Assembly: GCA_001179505.1 (NCBI GenBank)
Contig: CDMY01000273.1
Location: 1-64,000, forward strand
Length of the DNA: 64,000 nucleotides
From: Vitrella brassicaformis
Lineage: Eukaryota; Sar; Vitrellaceae
Reading direction: 5' to 3'
A model generated the notes under the pieces. It was given only the letters and a program-made list of their open reading frames with translations. It made no database searches and had not been told where the DNA came from. Shown here piece after piece: positions 57,129 to 64,000 of this stretch (its first letter is position 1; each line of letters starts with the position of its first letter). A program made the position numbers and the translations under genes.

Positions 57129-60100
57129 ATGTACACGCTCGATAGCTACGCCAGCAACGACTGCGAAGGCGTCGCGGAGTACCCCAGCCCGCCGACCTTG
57201 TCGAGGCCCAGGACGCCCAACAGCAGCGGCAACACGCCCTTCAGCACCGCTTCCAACACGCCACCCTTCTTCACTCCTCCCAGCAGCCGCTTCGAGCGCG
57301 TCTCTTTCGACGCCGTGGCCGCCCCGTCGCCCGCATCCACGCCACTCTGTCTCAACGTCCACGCACTCGGCACAGACTCGAGCGCGACGAGCAAAGCCAC
57401 ACACAGCAGCAAGGCCGCCATTGCCAACGCTGCCGATGGCCTGAGCGTGGCGAAAGTGGAGGTGAAAGCGGCGGGGCGCGGGGGTCTGGTGGGAGTGTTC
57501 ATCGGCCATGTGGCCGCGATTGCTGTGGCGCTGAGTGTGGTGAGTGCGGCGAAGCTGTGTCTGTGTGGGGTGTGGGGGAGTTTGCTGGAGAAGTGGACGG
57601 CGGACGAGGCGGACGTGACGGTGGTGGTGGTGGGCGTTGTGTGGATGGCCTCCTTCACCGTCCTCTCGGCTCTGCTCGGCGGTCACATGCTCTTCCTCAC
57701 CGTCACCCGACCCATGCCCGCCCCGCACGGAAGCATCTGGCCCTGCTGGTCCAAGCTGTTCTTTGTGGGGTGCGGTGGGGCGGTGTTCTCCCTCTTCTGG
57801 GCGCTGTGCTACGGCCTCTTCTCGGTCAACGTGATGGAGGAGTCCATGGTGCTCCACTACGCCTGGCTCATCGTCGGCCTCATGCTCTCCCTCCTGCTGC
57901 TCGGGTCCTCCGTCGCCAAGCTCCTCGAGCGCATGCTCATTCGCAAGATGGTCCAGGCGGCAGCACTACTCCCCACCAACCACCAGCCAAGCCCTGAGCG
58001 TGTCAAGAGTGCCGCGGAGATCATCCGGGCGGAGAGGAGGAGGTATGTGTTCGGGTGGCGGGCCATCATCCTGCCGCTGTTTGCGACGGGCTCCTTGCTG
58101 ATCCCGAGAGTGGTGCACTGGTCGAGTGAGGGACAGAGCGTCACGGTCGCGGCGGCGGGGTCGGTCAACGCGTTTGGGGGCGGGGGGCTGCTCGTCGCAC
58201 TGGCGGCCTGTTTCCTCCTCTTCGTGGAGATGATCGCGTAAGCAAACAGGCCTCCACCAAACAACACGACTCTCCTAACGCTTTTCTGCCTGTGTGTGTC
58301 TGTGTGTGTCAGCTTCGACTATGGTCCGATATGGCTGCCCAAGCCCATATCAGATTTCATCCTGGAACGGCTGCCGGGCATCCGCGGCGACTCGGAGGCC
58401 ATCAACGCGTCCCTCACGCTCGTCCTCGCCCCCATCCTCGGCCTCGCCAGCCCCTACGCCCCCTTCGTCTTCGTCGCCTGGCTCTTCGCCAGGTGGTCCG
58501 TGCGGCAGCTGATCAAGAGGGCCGCGCCGAGATACGACGCGGTTAGTGGGTGGGTGGGTGTGGGGTTGTGCATCATGGTGTGTGTCATGGTGTATGTGTG
58601 AGTGTGGTGTTGGCTGCAGCCTGACGGCGAGACGCATGTGGGTCTGTTCCCGTGGTGTATCCTTCTGGCGCCCGTGTTTGCCTCGGCGGGGTGGCTGCTG
58701 GCTTCGAAAGATCACGGGGTGCGTGTGTGTGGTGCAGACAGCCAGCCAGACATCTGTCATACTCACTGACTGGTTGTGTTGTGTTGTATCTATCGGTGTC
58801 CGTCCGTCGTCCGTCGGTCGTGTGTGTCAGGAGATATACTTCATGTGTGCGGTCATCTGCCTGGTGTGTTCCCTGACGGTGCTGCTCATCGCCTCGGGTG
58901 TGTCGGTCATCGTCATGGCCAAACGCCCCTACGACCCACACTCGGGGGAATCCACTAACGCCACACGGTAAGCAAGCGGGAACTATCCTGTGAGCCTCGA
59001 CATTCTGTTTGTGTCCTGTCCTGTCGTTTCCTTAGCAGGCAAACGCGCACCGATTCGTTGGTAGTGTCTTCAACCACAGTGACGTACTCGCCCGGTGCGT
59101 CTGCCACCCCCACCCCCAAGACGGACGACTACATGACGCCCCACGGCCGCCTCGGCACATCCATGATGCACCGCCTCCACACTGCCCCTCACGAGTACGC
59201 CCACCCGCCCTCGATGCTCTCATCCCCGCCGTCGCTCGGGTCGTGCAAGTGCGGCAGCACCCACAACCAGGGCCCCCCCGCCGCCTGCAACGGGGCTCTC
59301 TCGTCTGTGTCTTCCCCCCTGTCCGCCTTGTCGATGCTCGAGAAGGGCAGGTGGACCCCTGCCGTGAGCGTGCTGATCGAGGGCAAGAACGAGAGCCATG
59401 CAGACGATGACGACCCGGATTTTTGCCAGGACAATGAGCAGGAGAGCGTGGGAGTGGGCGTGTCGGTGTGCAGCAGCTATGGGGGCGGCGACCACAAGCA
59501 CGATGCCGTCAAGAGCAGCTGCCACGACGAGAAGGAGAGCGTCTACTACGGCCACGGCGTCGCCAAGACCAACGGCACAGGAACCAGCGAGCGGGAGTCG
59601 AGCGTCGCCGTCTCGTGCGCAGGCACCAACGGCCACCAAACCGCCGGCAGGGAGGGCGGCTTCTCCCTCCCCAGCATCTCGTGCGGCGACTTCCTCGACC
59701 CTGCTGACATCCACAGGAAGCACTTCTCCGAGACGGACTCGTATCAGCAGCTGAGTATGATGAGCGAGGAGGAGGAGGACCTGGTTCGGCCTTCGTCGTT
59801 TGCGTGGTGCTGCGGGTGCGGCGTCAAGAGCCACTCGGTGGGCGTCAACACCACCGGAGACATGTGGCCTTTCATTGCCAGCGAGGGCGGATCGCTCCGG
59901 TCGTTCCACCATAGGCTCGCTGGCCTCATCAGCTCCTCTGGGTATGTGCCAGCTGCTGACACACAGCAGGCAGAAAGGCAGGAGGGAGAAGTTTCTGTGT
60001 GTGTTGTGTGCGCTGCGCTGGATAACTCAGGGATGGGTCAGTGGAGTACCCACACAGTGACTACGACGGCACACCGCGTCCGCCGCACATGAGGATGTCA

Positions 60101-60175
60101 GAGGTGCTGCTCGACCCGCCCGCACCTTTCATCAGGGGCAAAGACGAACGCCGGTCGCTGCTCTCGCCCAGATAG
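57129..60175 (+). CDS. multipass membrane protein of unknown function
   Basis: Six exons join in phase to 873 residues: 57129-58237, 58313-58541, 58620-58718, 58831-58967, 59039-59941 and 60031-60175. The N-terminal 110 residues are Ser/Pro/Thr-rich and cytosolic-looking. About nine hydrophobic segments follow between residues 115 and 520 (for example GVFIGHVAAIAVALSVVSAA, ADVTVVVVGVVWMASFTVL, AWLIVGLMLSLLLLGSSVA, LLVALAACFLLFVEMIAF, and YFMCAVICLVCSLTVLLIAS). The C-terminal 350 residues are soluble and Ser/Gly-rich with scattered Cys (SLGSCKCG; FAWCCGCGVK) and an acidic run (EEEEDLVRP). I recognise no transporter family signature. The last acceptor is chosen at 60031 because the nearer AG gives an early stop. 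Confidence 0.7.
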
Positions 60176-62265
60176 ATAGACACACACACGCGCGGACAAA
60201 GAGAGAGAGAGACGGCCGCACACATGGATGGGGCCGATGCGTGTGTACCTGTGGTCGATGCGTGTATACGTGTGCGTATGTCTGTGTGTATGTGCGTATG
60301 TGTGTATGGTTTTATTAACATCGTTTATAGCGAAGGGACATTTTCTTTCCTCTCTCTGCCTGGCCCCTCCGTGGGGCGTATGGCATAGCACACACAGCCA
60401 AGGGCGTGTTCGTTCGTTGGTTCGTTCATGCGCATAGATAGTTTTGTTTTTACCAATTCGGTCACAACCAACGCCCTTCACCTCACCCTCCACCCTGTAT
60501 GTGTGTATGCATCTCTCTGTGTCTGTGTGTGCGTGTTGGTGTGCTTTTTTCTGTTCAAGTTAGCCTCAAGTTCGCCCCAACCCGCACAGCCTATCTGTCT
60601 GTCTGTCTGACGCATTTCTGGGATGGCCCCGATTTCTGCCTGCCTGCCTGCCTGCCTGCGGCTATTTATCTCTTCTGGCCTCTTTCTCTCTTCCTGCCGA
60701 CCTGCCTGGCTGGCCGCTGATCGATCGACCAACCACTCACTCATAAATGCAATTCGTGGCCTTCCTTCCTTGTTGCTTGCTGCTGTTTAGGTTGTGTATG
60801 GGTGTTTTTCCCATCATCCATCACATCGACCGGCCGTTTGTGTGCGCATGTCAGCCGTATCTCTCCGTGCGTGCGTGTGTGTGTGTACCCGCCGAATGCA
60901 TTGACGCAATCAACCAACAAATGGAGGAGAGGAGCCATGTCCGTCTGTCCGTCCGTCCGTCGCTGTGAGTGCAAGTGCGCTTCTCTCCTCCCTTCTTTGC
61001 TGCTAATATGGATAATAAGTGAATGGGTGGCCATCTGCATGTCAGTCATGTCGAATCGATGCCATACGAGTATTGATGGATCCAAATGCATGCATAATTG
61101 TTGATAAGTACGTGGTCATGATGTGCGTGTGTATGTGTATGTGTGTGTATATGTGCGCGCGTGTGTGTGTGCATAATTTGTCACACCAGACAGACAGAAC
61201 CAACAGAAAGGCATGGAAGCTGCGGTGTGATGGGGTGTGGTGTGACGTGTGCGCACGACGGCGGGGGCGCGCGGGCGGGAAGGCAGGCGGCTTTTTATAA
61301 CTAGCGATGTGCATTCCTGAATTCACAGGCACACAGACAGACAGACAGACAGACAGACAAGAGACAGCCAGGCCGCGCCGCCAAACCGACGGATCCGGCA
61401 ACAAAAAATGGTGATGAGCACACTAACGAGACATCCATGGACTCTGATTGAATGAATGCCATTCCACCATGATAAGGTTAGGTCTCTGACTGACCCAACG
61501 ACCGCTGCTGCTTCCGTAGAACGGGAGACCGAGAAGCACTCACAGATACACACACATTAAGATGACGTCACTGTCCCATGCATTCATTCGTGTCTCTTTC
61601 CATCCATCCATCCATCCAGCCGTCTACCGTGCACACACGTGTGACGTCCATTCCATCCACCAGCAACGCACCCTTGCCATGCGATGCCGTCCAAAGAGGA
61701 AAACGCGTGACAGAGCGCAAGGATACATCTTCTACAGTGTGTTTACGCATCAGCGAGTGACTGCACGTGCACATGCTGCTGCGTGCTCGACCGACGGCCA
61801 CCGACACACCAGTGAGTGCACGAATGGATGGATGGATGGATGCATGGATGGATGGCTAGATGTAAGTCAGATGGTCAGTCGGTCGACGGAAGAAGGGCGA
61901 CACACGACGGACGAGAGAGGAAGAGAGAGCAGGCGATGTTTTCGTAGCTTGCCACACACTGTCTCTCTCATCCGCCGATGCCACGCACACCGACGAGAAT
62001 GGATCACATCAATCAGTGTGAGACGCCAGACAAGGAAGCACTCCCCTCTTCCACTCCCTCCCTCCTCGCTGTATATATGTACAAGGGTAACCTACATGCA
62101 TACCTTGCTTGTCTGGCTGCACCTCCCTCACTCATGTGGCCTTCAGTGTGAGTGAGAGGCCATACATGGGAGAGCTGCACTGTGGCTCGGTACACTCACT
62201 CTCTTCAACAGTGTAGTGCGGGGCGGCCTGCCTGGCGCTCTCAGCCGCAAATGAGCGGAGGTCAC
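60176..62265. other. long intergenic stretch dominated by simple repeats
   Basis: 2.1 kb with TG-rich tracts (60240-60310 and 61110-61170), CAGA/CTGT runs (61327-61360) and GGAT runs (61826-61853). Open frames here are short and repeat-driven. It contains the 3' flanks of two convergent genes, and I see no gene. Confidence 0.6.
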
Positions 62266-64000
62266 TCAGCTGAAATCCGGAGGTGAGCCACCCCCCAACT
62301 CGCTCTCGCGCAGCCATGCCTTCAACTCGACACTCGCTGATCGCACAGCTAAGGCTACCTTGATGAACTCCCTCACGCCTTTCTTGCTGGCCAGACGTGA
62401 AGAGGTCAGGCGATGGATGAGAGGCCGGCGGACACCCTGCGTGGCGGGGGCGTCCGCCGGCCACTCAGACACCACATCGCCAACGCACCCAGCAATGTCG
62501 ACCACATCTAGCTGATCTACGGGCAGGTAGCAGAGAAGCTCACGGGCGGCAGCAAAGCTAGACAGGTCTGAGAAGGTGACACTCTTCAGTGTCGTCAACT
62601 CGCCCAAAAGCGGGCTGAGCTTGCTACTGGTGGCACGCACGTCAGCCAAGGACAGCGAAAGATCGTGCACCGTCAACTGCTCGACAGCCGGGAAGTGGCG
62701 GCTCGTCGCCCCCTCCCTCTCAGTCAGCCACTCGGGGATGCTGTCGTTCACTGCCGATGCACTCGCGCCGCGCTTGATGTTGATGGTGAGCTTCTTGGTG
62801 TTGTGGAAGATGAGCTTGCCCCGCCACGACTCGTGCAGCGCTGTCCCGCCGAGCTTCAAACTGACCTGCATGCACACGAAGACACACACGTTGGTGCCCT
62901 GCCTGGTGCACTCCCTCCCGTGTCTGTGCGCTCCTTACCTCGGTCGCCTTGGCCGCCAGCGGCGTTGCAATGTCCCCATAGGGGCCGCCGGGCGCAGGAA
63001 GAGCAGTGGCGTCGCTGCTGCAGTCGATGGTCAGCAAGCTCACTCTCGGCCACTCGATCTGGCAATGGACGTCTGCCGCCCACTTGGTGATGCCCGCCAT
63101 GTCGGCCGCCCCCTGCCTCTGCCCGTAGTCCATCCACCTACGAAAGGCCTCCATGTCGGCCACACCGATCGACGGAATGTCATCAAGCATCACGAACCCC
63201 AGCTTCTTCGGCGCCTCTGCATGCAACGGGTAAGGCAGATAGACAGACCAGCCCCCCGACTAAAGCGATTCGGTCCTTCTGGTCACGTACGCTTCTTGTC
63301 TGGTTTGCTCCAGTTTTGGTCGAGGGCGTTCTTGAGCTGACAGAGGCGGACGAAGTGGCCCATCTTGATCCCGATGCCAGCGATGGTGGTGAGGTGGGGG
63401 CAGCCGACGAGGGCATCGAGGAAGTCGCTCCACCGGGCGTCGTCGAATGTGATGCCGTCGCTGGACTCCAGCCGCTCCATCTTGGGCGATGTGCGGAGCA
63501 GACGCACCAAGGAGGTGGCCATCTCACCGGAGATGCGGCCGACTCGGAGTGTGGTGACTGCCGGGAAGGTCCAGCAACGAGCACTGCAGACACACACGTC
63601 GACTCAAGACAAGAATGACTCGGCGGTGGGGTCAACCCTGACTCCCCTCTCTGCGTACCTGATGTGGTCAAGACCTGCATGGCCAAGGAGGTCCAGGTCT
63701 GTGACTTTGGAGAACACGATGGGCTCGGCATTCGACGTCCGTAGGCGGTCCTTCTCCTCCACGTCCAGCGTCATCTTCTTGAGTGTGTCCCTGCTGGCCT
63801 CCAGCAGCTCCGACGCGACAGACGGCACACAGCCAGCCTCCACATGAGCCACCTGGATCCTGCCCTGCACACACACACACACAAACATGGACAGAGCGCT
63901 GAACCCCCACACACGCCTTCAATGTGTCCCCTGTGAGGCCTCCTACCGCCATGTGCGGCATCTTCTTGACTAGGCAGGCATCATCTACCACAGAGACGTC
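62266..64000 (-). CDS. leucine-rich LRR-like protein, 5' part beyond the right edge
   Basis: Read from the right edge, the exons are about 63950-64000, 63660-63865, 63290-63595, about 62940-63220 and 62266-62872. They join with GT..AG introns, and the stop TGA is at 62266. Regular Leu/Ile-spaced units suggest divergent LRRs: KVTDLDLLGHAGLDHIR, FPAVTTLRVGRISGEMATSL, PHLTTIAGIGIKMGHFVRL and TTLKSVTFSDLSSFAAA. No F-box, kinase or membrane segment is visible in the part present. The start codon is outside the window. It probably belongs to a lineage-specific LRR-like family. Function is unknown. Confidence 0.6.

Noticed and set aside
61327-61360. A CRISPR array or other spaced repeat.
   Set aside because: It is a plain CAGA tetranucleotide run without spacers, like many others in introns and intergenic DNA here.

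Overview
The window looks like nuclear DNA of a free-living, flagellated alveolate, most probably a chromerid alga close to Vitrella (inference from recall, not tested). Three things point there: GC-rich genes full of short GT..AG introns of about 55-120 bases loaded with TG/CA, CTGT and GGAT repeats; a complete axonemal dynein heavy chain; and lineage-specific families of ankyrin, F-box-like/membrane, heptatricopeptide-like and LRR-like proteins. There are two runs of exactly 300 N (15890-16189 and 37375-37674). All gene models are my own splice joins, checked by phase where stated. 

Layout. 1-1707 (-): ankyrin-repeat gene running off the left edge, with two in-frame TAG codons. About 2490-7370: a head-to-head inverted duplication centred near 4914, holding two copies of an F-box-like membrane-protein gene (2941-4659 - and 5108-6913 +), each broken by a different frameshift. 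7918-8238 (-): mitochondrial ribosomal protein bS6. 9334-13943 (-): a 1,359-residue protein of unknown function. 14085-18268: repeat-rich zone with a 167-bp dispersed repeat, a 0.7-kb direct repeat around a gap, and a solitary retrotransposon Gag. 18336-19380 (+): double chromodomain protein. 19751-37239 (+): DNAH2-type inner-arm dynein heavy chain. 38292-41836 (-): organellar helical-repeat protein. 42294-46785 (+): WDR48/UAF1. 47116-49002 (-): RRM-like protein. 49461-50141 (+): small protein with an N-myristoylation signal. 50163-51831 (+): disordered proline-rich protein. 52333-52683 (-): ubiquitin-like protein, also with an N-myristoylation signal. 53442-56971 (-): LRR protein with a SUMO-interacting motif. 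57129-60175 (+): multipass membrane protein. 62266-64000 (-): LRR-like protein running off the right edge.

The genes do not form one pathway. DNAH2 serves the flagellum. bS6m and the helical-repeat protein probably serve the mitochondrion. Several others (F-box-like pair, WDR48, ubiquitin-like protein, SUMO-interacting LRR protein) touch ubiquitin or SUMO biology, but nothing in the sequence links them functionally. The most unusual material is the fossil palindrome with two differently broken copies, the ankyrin gene with two in-frame TAGs, and the Gag zone with a TGATG overlap and a repeat upstream of two same-strand start codons.
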